This document shows, one piece after another, positions 12,101-20,226 of a stretch of 64,000 bases of DNA. The notes below the pieces were generated by a model. That model was not told the DNA's origin. It saw nothing but the letters and a program-made list of their open reading frames with translations, and did no database searches. Source of the DNA: Limnomonas spitsbergensis (lineage: Eukaryota; Chlorophyta; Chlorophyceae; Chlamydomonadales). A program made the translations under genes and the position numbers. The stretch's first letter is position 1. Each line of letters opens with the position of its first letter. The DNA lies in NCBI GenBank assembly GCA_037349105.1, contig JAYJMM010000039.1, positions 3,585,001-3,649,000 on the forward strand, given 5' to 3'.

Positions 12101-15100
12101 TAGTGCCCCCCTCCCCCCCCCCACACACACGTGATGCACCCCGATGTATCCCCCACCGACCTTCTGCCATCTGCTTCAGCATCCTGCCGCTGCACCCTGT
12201 TGTTGCTGGTGCCCCCCTCCCCCCCCCCACACACACGTGATGCACCCCGATGTATCCCCCACCGACCTTCTGCCATCTGCTTCAGCATCCTGCCGCTGCA
12301 CCCTGTTGTTGCTAGTGCCCCCCTCCCCCCCCCCCACACACACGTGATGCACCCCAATGTATCCCCCACCGACCTTCTGCCATCTGCTTCAGCATCCTGC
12401 CGCTGCACCCTGTTGTTGCTAGTGCCCCCCTCCCCCCCCCACACACACGTGATGCACCCCGATGTATCCCCCACCGACCTTCTGCCATCTGCTTCAGCAT
12501 CCTGCCGCTGCACCCTGTTGTTGCTAGTGCCCCCCTCCCCCCCCCCACACACACGTGATGCACCCCAATGTATCCCCCACCGACCTTCTGCCATCTGCTT
12601 CAGCATCCTGCCGCTGCACCCTGTTGTTGCTAGTGCCCCCCTCCCCCCCCCCACACACACGTGATGCACCCCGATGTATCCCCCACCGACCTTCTGCCAT
12701 CTGCTTCAGCATCCTGCCGCTGCACCCTTTTTCATTGGTGCCCCTTCACCCCCCCTCCCCGATGCACCCCATACAATATTGTTTAACATCTGCCACTGCT
12801 TCCTGCCACTGCATCCCGCCTTTGTTTGTGCTCCCCACCCCCCCCACCCCTTCCCCTCTGCTCCACCCCCACCTTGCTCCTGTCATCTACTGCAGTATCC
12901 TCCCTCAGCACCCCGCTATTGCGTGTGCCCTTCTTCCCCCATGCCACAGCATCCTGTCGCTGCACCTCTTTTTCATTGGTGCCCCCTCCCCCCCTCCGTC
13001 CCCAATGCATCCTTTTTAATGTCTCTGTCACCTGCCACTGCTCCTGCCGCTGCAGCCCTTTTTCATTGGTGCCCCCTCCCCTCCTCTCCGTTGCATCCCT
13101 TTTATTGTCTCTGTCACTTGCCACTGCCCCTGCCCCCTCTTTCATTGGTGCCCCCTCCCCCCTCTCCGTTGCATCCCTTTTATTGTCCCTGTCACCTGCC
13201 ACTGCTCCTGCCGCTGCAGCCCTTTTTCATTGGTGCTCCCTCCCCCCTCCCCGTTGCATCCCTTTTATTGTCTCTGTCACCTGCCACTGCTCCTGCCGCT
13301 GCACCCCTTTTTCATTGGTGCCCCCTCCCCCCCTCTCCGTTGCATCCCTTTGATTGTCTCTGTCACCTGCCACTGCTCCTGCCGCTGCAGCCCTTTTTCA
13401 TTGGTGCCCCCTCCCCCCTCTCCGTTGCATCCCTTTTATTGTCTCTGTCACCTGCCACTGCTCCTGCCCCTGCACCTCTTTTTCATTGGTGCCCCCTCCC
13501 CCCTCTCCGTTGCATCCCTTTGATTGTCTCTGTCACCTGCCACTGCTCCTGCCGCTGCACCCCTTTTTCATTGGTGCCCCCTCCCCCCCTCTCCGTTGCA
13601 TCCCTTTGATTGTCTCTGTCACCTGCCACTGCTCCTGCCGCTGCAGCCCTTTTTCATTGGTGCCCCCTCCCCCCTCTCCATTGCATCCCTTTTATTGTCT
13701 CTGTCACCTGCCACTGCTCCTGCCCCTGCACCCCTTTTTCATTGGTGCCCCCTCCCCCCCTCTCCGTTGCATCCCTTTTATTGTCTCTGTCACCTGCCAC
13801 TGCTCCTGCCGCTGCACCCCTTTTTCATTGGTGCCCCCTCCCCCCCTCTCCGTTGCATCCCTTTTATTGTCTCTGTCACCTGCCACGGCATTCTGCCACT
13901 GCACCCCATTTGTTTGTGTCCCCAACCTGTGTGTGTCCTCGCCCCTCCAATACAGCTCCTACCCCCCCCCCCCCCCAGCTGCTCCCTTTGTTGTTGGATT
14001 GCATCCCGCCCTGTTGCCCCCCCCCCTCCTCTCCCGCTTCCACCTCTCATCCACCACGGCATTCTGCCACTGCACCCCATTTGTTTGTGTCCCCAACCTG
14101 TTTGTGTTCTCACCCTCTAATACAGCTCCTGCCCCCCCCCCCCCCCCAGCTGCTCCCTTTGTTGCTGGACTGCATCTTGCTGCCCCCCGTTGCCCCCAGC
14201 TCCAGCTGCCCCCTCTGTTGTTGGATTGCATCCTGCTGCCCCCTGTTGCCCCCCCCCCCCCCCATCCCACTCTCTCCCTTTGTTGTTGGATTGCATCCCG
14301 CTGCCCCCCTTTGCCCCCCCCCCTCCCGCTGCTCCTATTGTTGTTGGACCACATCCTGCTGCCCCCCGTTGCCCCCCCCTCCTGCTGCTCCCTCTGATGT
14401 TAGATTGCATCCTGCTGCCGCCCGTTGCCGCCCCCCCCCCCGCTTGCACCTCTCATCCGCCACAGCATCCTCCCGCGTCGTGATGACCAACTTCTGTCCT
14501 GATTTCACCTGATGAGTGAAGGGTATAGGGTTCAGGGTTCAAGCTTCATGGGTTCAGGGTTGAGGCTTCATGGCTTCAGGTTTCAGAGTCAAGAGTTAGG
14601 GTCAAGGGTGAGGGATCAAAGGTCCAGGGTTTAGGGTTTAGATGTTTAGGGTTAAGGGTTTAGATGTTTAGGGTTTAGGGTTTAGATGTTTAGGGTTAAG
14701 GGTTGACATGTTTAGGGTTTAGGGTTTGCATGTTTAGGGTAAAGGGTTAACATGTTTAGGGTAAAGGGTTTACATGTTTATGGTTGAGGGTTTAAGACGT
14801 ACTCCATGCTCATGGCATGCATTCCATGCGCATACGCACAGAGGATAACTATATTATATTTAATGTATGTTCATGCTTTATGTTATATATTTGAGGGTGT
14901 AGGGTTAAAAACATGCTCCTTGAGGTCACATGGTATATACCATATAGGTTTCAGGGACCTTAATGTTTAGGGTGTAGGGCTTAGGGTTGAGGGTTTAGGA
15001 TTGGGGTTAACAACACACTCGGTGAGGTCACGTGGTATATGCTTTATAGGTTTCAGGAATTATAGGATAACATTATTATTAGCTTTGGCTCCATTATTAG

Positions 15101-18100
15101 CTTTGGCCCCAAGGTCAAATGATGGCTGACGTGAATCAGTGAGAAAATAAATGAGTGAGACGCCCTGGGGCGATGGGGTGAAGAGAAACACTCATTCAGC
15201 AGTAGCGCTGGGTAGGTGGCACCAAGATCCCACGGGCAAGTAAGAGACAAAGAGTAACGCATGGCAGTGCAGGGAGGTCACCTTGTGTTTGCCAAGCACC
15301 CACGCATAGTAAATGGCATCTTGTAAAAGGAGGTGTAAACTAGGGAAACTGTTTCCTAGGGGCCGTGAAAGTGAAGAGAGGCCCATTAATGTTGGGTACA
15401 AAAAAGACGCCGATTTTGAAAATAAGGGAAACAGTTCTTAGTGGGAGCGAATATTGGTTGCCGAGCATGGGTACGAAAAAAAACCTTTGGCAAAATTTTA
15501 GGTAAAGAAGGTAAAGAAGGTGAAGAAGGTAAAGAAGGTGAAGAAGGTAAAGAAGGTGAAGAAGGTGAAGAAGGTGAAGAAGGTAAAGAAGGTAAAGAAG
15601 GTGTAGAAGGTAAAGAAGGTAAAGAAGGTGAAGAAGGTAAAGAAGGTAAAGAAGGGAGGCCAGTACCCGTAAGGTGAGAGTGTAGCGAGTTTACCTGTTT
15701 TTGGCACACACGGGTACAGAAAACTAGATAACTGGTGCTCCTGCTTTAGAATCTTGCCAAGCCAGTTCCCTAGTGCAATGAGTGTGTTTTGCCGCACCTG
15801 GGTTTTGACGCACCCGGGTGCAGAAAACTAGGGAACTGGCTCTCCCTCTTTACAATCTTGTCAAGCCAGTTCCCTAATGCAGTTACGAGGGTTAAGTCAT
15901 CACCTGGTGTTTGCCGCGCACCCATGTGTGAGAAAAACAGGGGACTGGGTCTCCCTCTTTACAAGGATGTCAAGGAGGAGAGCCACTTCCTAAGTGCATT
16001 TAAGAGTGTAGGGGAGTTCACCTCATGTTTGCCGAGCACCCAAGGGTAGCCCTGGTCGTTGGCCTGCCACTGACCGCGGATCATGAGCTCGCGGCCCATG
16101 GTGTCCACCGAGATGGCACACAGACGACGTGTCTTTTTGGTGGCTTCCTGGGAATGCAGGGTTGAGGCTTCAGAGAAATGGGCTAAATTTAGGTCTGGAG
16201 ATTCAGTTCCAAAGAGTTAGGGTTTAAGAGGTGGCGCATAGGCAGCGCGTGCGTTTGGTGGCTTCCTGGGTGTGCAGGATTTACAATGGAGGTTTGAGGG
16301 TGAAGGATCTAGGGTTAAAAAGTGAGGGATAAGGGTTTAGGGCAAGTAGTGGCAGACAGGCGACGCGTGTGCTCGGTAGCTTCCTGGCCGGGTATTGGGG
16401 GTTAATGTTCAGAGATAAGGGTTCAGGGTTTAGGGTTGCAGATTAGGGTCGACATAATAAGGGTTGAAGAGGTGGCGCTCAGGCGTAGCAAGCATGTTGT
16501 GGCTTCCTACAGGCGCAAAGTCAGGCAGGTGCAAGGAGGTGCAGGGTGGGGCATGAGAAAGTGTAGGAAGGGGTCCCCAGGGTCCAGGGTTTAGTGTGAA
16601 GGGGTTTCGTGAGAAGGATTAAGGATGTAGAGTTCAGGGTGACTGGCCGCGTACTTGTAGCAGGCTGAGGGAGTTGCAGTGGCATTCCTGGGATCCTGAG
16701 GGTTTAGAGATTGAGCGTTAGGGTTGAAGGGTTCAGGGCTTGTGGTGCAGGATTAAGTGTAAAGTGTAAAGGGGGAGGGGGGCGCCTACCTGTAGCAGGC
16801 TGCGGTACTTACAGTGTACGTCCGAGAATTCCCAGGGTTTGGAGGTTAATCGTTAGGGTTTAGGGTAACGTATTTTAGGTTAAGGATTCAGGGTTCAGGG
16901 TTTGGGGGGGGGTGGGGGCGCACCTAAAGGGCTGAGGGAGTTAAGGTGGAACTCAAGGAATTTCCAGGGTCTAGAAGTTAATCGTTAGGGTTTAGGGCAA
17001 GGCATTTAAGGTTGGGGGGGGGTGCGTACCTGTAGCAGGCTGAGGGAGTTACGGTGGAAATCCAGGGGCCCCCAGGTCAAGTCCACACGGCTGCACACCA
17101 TGCCCGCCTCCAGTAGCTGGGCCAGGACGGCAGCATCGTGAATGCTGGGACCCATCGTGGTCATGATCTTGGTTCCTGAAGAAAGTGTAGGGTTTTGAAT
17201 TTTGAATTTTGGATTTGGATGGCAGTTGGTAGGACCAGGATGGCTACATTCTGGATGCTGGGGCCCATGGTGGTTATGATCTTTGTGCTTGGAAAGAGTG
17301 TTCGTTTTTAGTTTTGAATTTCGGATTTTGATTGAAGGGGAGTGTGCGACTAGGATGGCTGCGTCGTGAATGCTGGGGCCCATCGTGGTCATGATTTTGG
17401 TGCCTGCCTGGGAATTGAGTGTTGGGTTTTGAATTTTGAATTTGGAGTCGGAGGTGAGCTTGTGGATCGCCCGATGTCTGCTGCGTGGATATCGTGGAAG
17501 CTGGGACCCAGGGTGGTCATGATTTGGGTGCCTGGGGAGTGAGTGTTAGGTTTTTATGATGTGTTCAGATTAATGCACGAGAGCAGCACGATGGCTGCAC
17601 ACCACAGCAAGTGGTCGTGTGTTTGTTGATACAAAGTTGACGCAACCACCCACAGCCCATGTGTCTCATGAGGGGAGCCGGCGGGGAGCATTGTAGTGCC
17701 TGGGGAGAGCATGTTCGGTTTTGTTTTAGATTTGGGATTTTAAGGGAGCATGCGGGGACTAGGATGACGGCGTCATGAATGCTGGGGCCCATGGTGGTCG
17801 GGATCTTGGTGCCTGGGGAGTGCATGTTGGGTTTCACACATTTGAATTTGAATGGGAGTTAGGGGGGCTTCCGGTTGTCTGCATCGCAGATGCTGGAGCC
17901 CATGGTGGTCATGACCTTCTTGCCTGCGGATCCTGTGAAGTGAATGTGGGGTGCACTATGTGGAGGGCGGGTTTTTTTATACGTGAGGGGACTCCACCTG
18001 CTTGCAGGTGGGGTCCCCTCACACTACGTGGAGGGACACGTAGCGGAGGGCATTTTGGGGGGGGTCCCTCCCTGGGTTGTATATTTTGAATCTGGAGCAT

Positions 18101-19729
18101 GCGGGGCTGGGGGTGAGTATTAAGAAGATGCTGAGGACGTCCATGGTGTTCGGTCATTATCTTTAAACCTGGGGAGCGCGTGTTAGGTTCGGGTTTTAAA
18201 TTGGGAGCTTGCGGGGCCGTATGTGTGTGTGCGCTTAGTGGCATGGTAGCACGATACGGCATGATACGGCGCAATTCAGCACAAGTTCAGCCGGATGGTA
18301 CTACCGAGGTGCAACGATACAGCACGATACGGCTCGATACAGTTCAGGTTCAGCCGGATTGTGCTACCATATTTAGTGGAAGCTGAACTGCTGAAGAGGA
18401 CCATGGAGGTGGTCATGATCTGGGAGCCTAGGGAAGTGTGGAGTGCATGTTCGGTTCCATGATGAGTTCAGATTGATGCTTGAGAGCTGCGCAAGAGGGT
18501 GGGTGGTTGCGTCAACTTTGTAACAACAACAAAAACTGCCCATGAGGGGAGTGTGCGGGCCCAGGCCCCAGGTGTCTGCTGCACGGCTGCTGATGAGGAG
18601 GACCATGGTGGTCATCGTCTGGGTGCCTGGGGAAGTGCGGAGTGCATGTTGGGCTTCATGATGGGTTCAGATTGATGCATGAGAGAGCTGCACAAAAGCT
18701 CCCCATGAGGGGAGCGTGCGGGGCCCAGGGCATCTGCTGCACGGCTGCGGAGGAGGACCCTGGTGGTTCTGGTCTTGGTGCATGACTGCCTGGGGGGGCA
18801 TGTGAAGTTTCATGATGCGTTGTGATCAATGCACAAAAGCTGCGCGATGGCTGCCCATGAGGGGAACGCGCGGGACTGCGGGCTCCAGGAGGGTGAGTGG
18901 CATTGTGGGTTGTGATCAATGCACGAGTTGCGCGATGGCTGCACGTTGCAGTTGCTAGCTGTTCGTGTTTCATGAGGGGAGCATGCGGGGACCAGCAGGG
19001 TGTCTACTTGGTGGATGCTGAGGAGGACCATTGTGGTCTTGTACTCTTGTTATACTAGGTCACTGGGAATTGGGGATTGGGGAGTGCTGAGTGCATGTTG
19101 GGATTTGAAATGTGTCTGTTTTTGGACGAGGCAGGGTTTTCACCACTCTGTTTTTTATGCATTGCACTCTTGAATACCGTCAAACGATGGTGTTTTATAC
19201 ACATTCCTCGATTCCTCGGAACGCATCTGCTGCGACGGGCTCGTCTAAGATAGGGAAGACTATCTACCTGAAGGGCGTGTGTATCAGGCGACAGGGCGTT
19301 TCCGGGCAAACGCGGAAGATACCGGTGGATGCCGAGCGCCGAATCAAAATTGCGCCTCGCCTATCGCCGGCCTTAGCCGAGCAGTTCCTCCAAACATTGA
19401 CGTCCAATGGGCGGGGATGGAGCGAGCGGCAAGCACGCCCAAATAAATCGTGTCGTCAGCGAACGGCATCATCAGCGAACGCCCTGTACGCCCCCATTGG
19501 CTAAATCCTGCATTCCTGCTGCCTCACGAGCCTCCCACACACACCACCATAAATATCGGTCGTCCCTAGGCACCGTGACCGAGTCGACAGGCAGTATGTC
19601 CCTCAGACCCTCACCTGTGAACACCCCATCATCCAACGAGGGCACCAGCACCGACGTCAGGTCCAAGTTCTTGAAAAAGTGCGACTTGGCCTTGGCTGAC
19701 GAGGTGCCAATATTCACCATGTCATGCAT
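166..19729 (-). CDS. PYK: Pyruvate kinase, 15 exons, C-terminal end outside window
   Basis: Pyruvate kinase transfers phosphate from phosphoenolpyruvate to ADP in the last step of glycolysis. Fifteen exons join with matching phases: 19615-19729, 17030-17175, 16022-16147, 14450-14508, 10969-11122, 10726-10803, 9091-9215, 7433-7511, 6497-6598, 4574-4715, 4159-4216, 2883-3021, 1971-2078, 1010-1096 and 166-308, giving at least 553 residues. Recognisable blocks in order are [14 protein letters not shown] (N-terminal strand), [17 protein letters not shown]-like [13 protein letters not shown], the B domain with [22 protein letters not shown], the catalytic-lysine segment [11 protein letters not shown], the metal-site segment [14 protein letters not shown], then [20 protein letters not shown] and [11 protein letters not shown], and the C-terminal domain [25 protein letters not shown] and VDLTWG resemble the plant/algal cytosolic-type family. 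The last donor at 165 leaves roughly the final 50 residues unseen. The start is uncertain: Met at 19729, 19747 or 19819 are all in frame. Family assignment is secure; localisation is inferred. Confidence 0.93.
309..835 (-). repeat. Acceptor-edge copies of pyruvate kinase exon 15
   Basis: Upstream of exon 15 there are two long partial copies, with acceptors at about 438 and 586. They encode the start of the C-terminal module ([10 protein letters not shown] followed by QTAEL) and then degenerate. Two more decayed copies lie near 665-725 and 770-830. Only the copy at 166-308 continues through [18 protein letters not shown] to a donor, so it is taken as the real exon. Confidence 0.8.
836..1009 (-). 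repeat. Donor-edge copy of pyruvate kinase exon 14
   Basis: A second copy of the end of exon 14 and its donor (GACAAG then GTGGGTT) lies at about 880-930, with the intron sequence 'gagcatgaaggaccctggtc' duplicated alongside it at 841 and 971. Confidence 0.75.
1560..1870 (-). repeat. Donor-edge copies of pyruvate kinase exon 13
   Basis: Three copies of the exon 13 end (MVASHANLS followed by GT) occur downstream of it. The clearest are at about 1640-1690 and 1785-1830, the latter encoding [10 protein letters not shown] then GTAAGG. Confidence 0.7.
2079..2300 (-). repeat. Acceptor-edge copy of pyruvate kinase exon 13
   Basis: The start of exon 13, with its pyrimidine tract and AG, is repeated at about 2200-2285. 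On the minus strand it reads [17 protein letters not shown], against [20 protein letters not shown] in the exon. Confidence 0.75.
2301..2470. repeat. G-rich low-complexity tract
   Basis: The interval 2345-2425 is an almost pure GGGGAAGG/GGGGAGGG run between the exon 13 and exon 12 edge copies of intron 12. Confidence 0.7.
2490..2882 (-). repeat. Donor-edge copies of pyruvate kinase exon 12, four units
   Basis: Four units of about 95 bp repeat the exon 12 end (PEEVNE..LASQM, then GTGAGAAG) downstream of the real donor, at roughly 2500-2560, 2595-2645, 2690-2735 and 2780-2825. Each keeps a usable-looking GT donor. Confidence 0.85.
3022..3130 (-). repeat. In-frame acceptor-side copy of pyruvate kinase exon 12
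   Basis: A copy of the exon 12 start ([20 protein letters not shown] against [20 protein letters not shown]) has its own CAG acceptor at 3127-3129. Splicing there would add exactly 105 nt, and the reading frame is open through to the real exon. Confidence 0.85.
3405..3700 (+). mobile_element. tRNA-derived SINE-like insertion in pyruvate kinase intron 11
   Basis: The head at 3410-3475 has a tRNA A-box-like GGCTCAGTGGT and a B-box-like GGTTCGATTCT at normal spacing. These are followed by a non-tRNA body ending in a T-rich stretch near 3650-3665. This is the expected layout of a Pol III short interspersed element. The element boundaries and target-site duplication are not clear. Confidence 0.6.
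3701..4158. other. Intron 11 remainder of pyruvate kinase
   Basis: No coding signal is seen. It contains two copies of a unit around 'ccttcagattgcagcaggctataaccc' at about 4035-4140, close to the donor of exon 11, whose first intron bases read GTGAAGGGG. Confidence 0.5.
4400..4573 (-). repeat. Donor-edge copy of pyruvate kinase exon 10
   Basis: At 4405-4490 about 70 bp of the exon 10 end are repeated (DVANAVLD then a donor GTGAGTG). An in-frame TAG replaces the Leu of IYLG, so use of this copy would truncate the protein. Confidence 0.8.
4785..5250 (-). repeat. Scattered edge copies of pyruvate kinase exons 9 and 10
   Basis: An acceptor-edge copy of exon 10 lies at 4790-4816. Two decayed copies of the exon 9 end lie at 4880-4975 ([15 protein letters not shown]) and 5185-5245 ([10 protein letters not shown] then a Q-like donor edge GTGACAGG). 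Confidence 0.75.
5253..5787. repeat. TCTAGGG heptamer array, about 76 units
   Basis: A near-perfect 7-bp tandem repeat fills 535 bp with essentially one substitution (GGGTATAGGG near 5744). The unit differs by one base from the TTTAGGG telomere repeat found in many green algae and plants. It lies inside pyruvate kinase intron 9. Confidence 0.97.
5788..6496 (-). repeat. 46-bp array of pyruvate kinase exon 9 donor edge, about 15 units
   Basis: Each 46-bp unit on the minus strand contains ACGCTGATCCAG followed by GTGACAGGG, that is, the last codons of exon 9 (TLIQ) plus its donor. The array runs directly downstream of the true donor at 6496. Units are almost identical, with only a few substitutions (for example gtgttta for gcgttta). 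Confidence 0.95.
6599..6900 (-). repeat. Acceptor-edge copies of pyruvate kinase exon 9
   Basis: Two copies of the exon start ([14 protein letters not shown]) lie upstream of exon 9 at about 6690-6735 ([16 protein letters not shown]) and 6815-6870 ([16 protein letters not shown]). Each is preceded by a similar AG-rich intron end. Confidence 0.88.
6901..7432 (-). repeat. Donor-edge copies of pyruvate kinase exon 8
   Basis: Copies of the exon 8 end ([10 protein letters not shown] plus GT) lie at about 7285-7335 (nearly intact) and 7085-7135 (decayed). The rest of intron 8 is unremarkable. Confidence 0.75.
7512..7790. repeat. G-rich duplicated unit in pyruvate kinase intron 7
   Basis: A unit of about 85 bp containing 'ggctggattgcagct' and a G-run is repeated at 7515-7680, next to the acceptor of exon 8. 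Confidence 0.6.
7791..9090 (-). repeat. Donor-edge copies of pyruvate kinase exon 7, about ten units
   Basis: Units of roughly 110-130 bp repeat the exon 7 end ([14 protein letters not shown] and its GTGAGTG donor) in increasingly decayed form. A clear copy at 8870-8930 reads [12 protein letters not shown]. Between them the word GTAGCTGAATTGTAGCTGAA is amplified. Confidence 0.85.
9216..9700. repeat. Tandem repeat in pyruvate kinase intron 6
   Basis: About four units of 115-125 bp share 'gaagcccggggtagag' and 'gggagtggcaggggggtca'. No coding relation was found. Confidence 0.7.
9875..10345. repeat. Tandem repeat of about 95-115 bp in intron 6
   Basis: Five units share 'cctggaagcgcccgca' and 'cagcgcaatgagcc'. 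They begin and end with TTTAGGG-like words. A link to an exon edge was not established. Confidence 0.75.
10391..10650. repeat. 13-bp minisatellite
   Basis: About 18 units of CCCCCCACTCCAG, degenerating to 'ctcctgcc' variants at the right end. It lies in pyruvate kinase intron 6, just downstream of exon 6. Confidence 0.95.
11123..11610 (-). repeat. Acceptor-edge copies of pyruvate kinase exon 5, six units
   Basis: The exon 5 acceptor and first codons (CTGTACAG then TACGCTGCCCATCATGTA) are repeated at about 11175, 11260, 11325, 11385, 11445 and 11590. TTTAGGG-rich linkers separate the units. Confidence 0.9.
11640..14449 (-). repeat. 2.8-kb composite array grown from pyruvate kinase exon 4 donor edge
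   Basis: Three blocks fill most of intron 4: units of about 107 bp at 11745-12735, units of about 85 bp at 12960-13890, and units of about 60-75 bp at 13960-14440. On the minus strand each unit keeps a version of the exon 4 end, GGATGCTGTGGCGGATGAGAG then GT; in the first block it is GGATGCTGAAGCAGATGG with a following GTCGGT. Long open frames on both strands here are by-products of the repeat periods. Confidence 0.88.
14520..15260. repeat. TTTAGGG-rich part of pyruvate kinase intron 3
   Basis: Irregular runs of 'gtttagggttaaggg' and 'gatgtttaggg' occupy 14620-14790. Two copies of a 120-bp segment with 'gaggtcacrtggtatatrc' follow at 14880-15060. No coding signal. Confidence 0.7.
15261..16021 (-). 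repeat. Donor-edge copies of pyruvate kinase exon 3, about five units
   Basis: The exon 3 end (WVLGKHE then GTGAAC) is repeated downstream at about 15280-15310 (AWVLGKHK then GTGACC), 15460, 15700, 15800 and 15910. Shared flanks include 'gaaaactagggaactggctc'. Confidence 0.82.
15498..15655. repeat. 9-bp GAAGGTAAA-type microsatellite
   Basis: About 17 units of AAAGAAGGT or GAAGAAGGT lie inside intron 3 between two donor-edge copies. Confidence 0.95.
16148..16520 (-). repeat. Acceptor-edge copies of pyruvate kinase exon 3
   Basis: Three copies of the exon 3 start (reverse of 'cgacgtgtctttttggtggcttcctggg') lie at 16225-16275, 16345-16390 and 16465-16512. Confidence 0.85.
16640..17029 (-). repeat. 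Donor-edge copies of pyruvate kinase exon 2
   Basis: Three copies of the exon 2 end (NSLSLLQ then GTACGC; plus strand 'cctgtagcaggctgaggg') occur at about 16655, 16790 and 16925. Confidence 0.85.
17176..19065 (-). repeat. About ten acceptor-edge copies of pyruvate kinase exon 2
   Basis: Intron 1 is largely built from repeats of the exon 2 start ([15 protein letters not shown]). Copies lie near 17270, 17385, 17510, 17800, 17905, 18155, 18415, 18615, 18765 and 19035, generally more decayed with distance. The copy near 17385 is almost perfect ([18 protein letters not shown]). Confidence 0.93.
19300..19520 (-). pseudogene. Possible reverse-transcriptase relic in pyruvate kinase intron 1
   Basis: On the minus strand at about 19350-19490 an open stretch reads [17 protein letters not shown] and ends with a stop soon after. 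F/Y-ADD is the catalytic motif of LINE-type reverse transcriptases, and the following residues ([10 protein letters not shown]) loosely resemble the family. The fragment is about 45 codons long and is at best a decayed remnant. Confidence 0.3.
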
Positions 19730-19819
19730 GGGCACTCGCGGATTCATATTCTGGGCTTTGGAGTTTAGAGGGGGGGTAAGTTCAGATTCGAGACTGATGG
19801 ACCGCAAGAGACGATACAC

Positions 19820-20226
19820 GCGACCGTAAAGAACGCAGGTGAGTGTATGAGCGTTGGTTGGGGGATGGGCTTCAACGGTTATTAAATTTAGTTGGTTTAG
19901 GGTTGTTCAGGCCAGCGGCTCCAGGTGTTCGGTCAAGGGCCGGCCCCCTAGTTTTGAAGTGCATATTGCTTGATGGCTTCGAGCTTGCATTGACCACGTG
20001 TCAGATTGACAGGCTTTCGGTTGTCACCTCAGACTGTACGGCAGACGAAATTGACGTGTGGGTGTCCGTCACGCGGTCACGGCCACAACCTGTCCCCTCG
20101 CAACCCACATGCTTACTGTCACTGGCATCCAGTTCGTTTAAGGCCGGTCGACGAACCAGCGCCAGCTACTCGCATACTAAAGCAGCCAGCCCGCTTCAGC
20201 GTCGGAATAACAGGCTTCCCCGCAAC
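19820..20226. promoter_or_regulatory. Divergent intergenic region between PYK and COX17
   Basis: About 400 bp separate the probable pyruvate kinase start (minus) from the COX17 start codon (plus), so both promoters and 5' untranslated regions must share it. No convincing TATA box or other named element was identified. The COX17 frame is open upstream to 19843, but that part has no COX17 resemblance. Confidence 0.45.

Noticed and set aside
11780..14512. Open frames of 150-350 codons on both strands
   Set aside because: Repeat artefacts of the exon 4-derived array; they overlap each other in several frames and read as periodic Pro/Leu/Ser strings.
17176..19065. A pyruvate kinase pseudogene array
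   Set aside because: Only the start of exon 2 is repeated, each time with intron sequence, so these are junction copies and not processed or duplicated gene copies.
19843..20226. Upstream extension of COX17 in the same frame
   Set aside because: The frame is open, but the sequence has no COX17-like or convincing targeting character, and the ATG at 20227 gives a normal protein.
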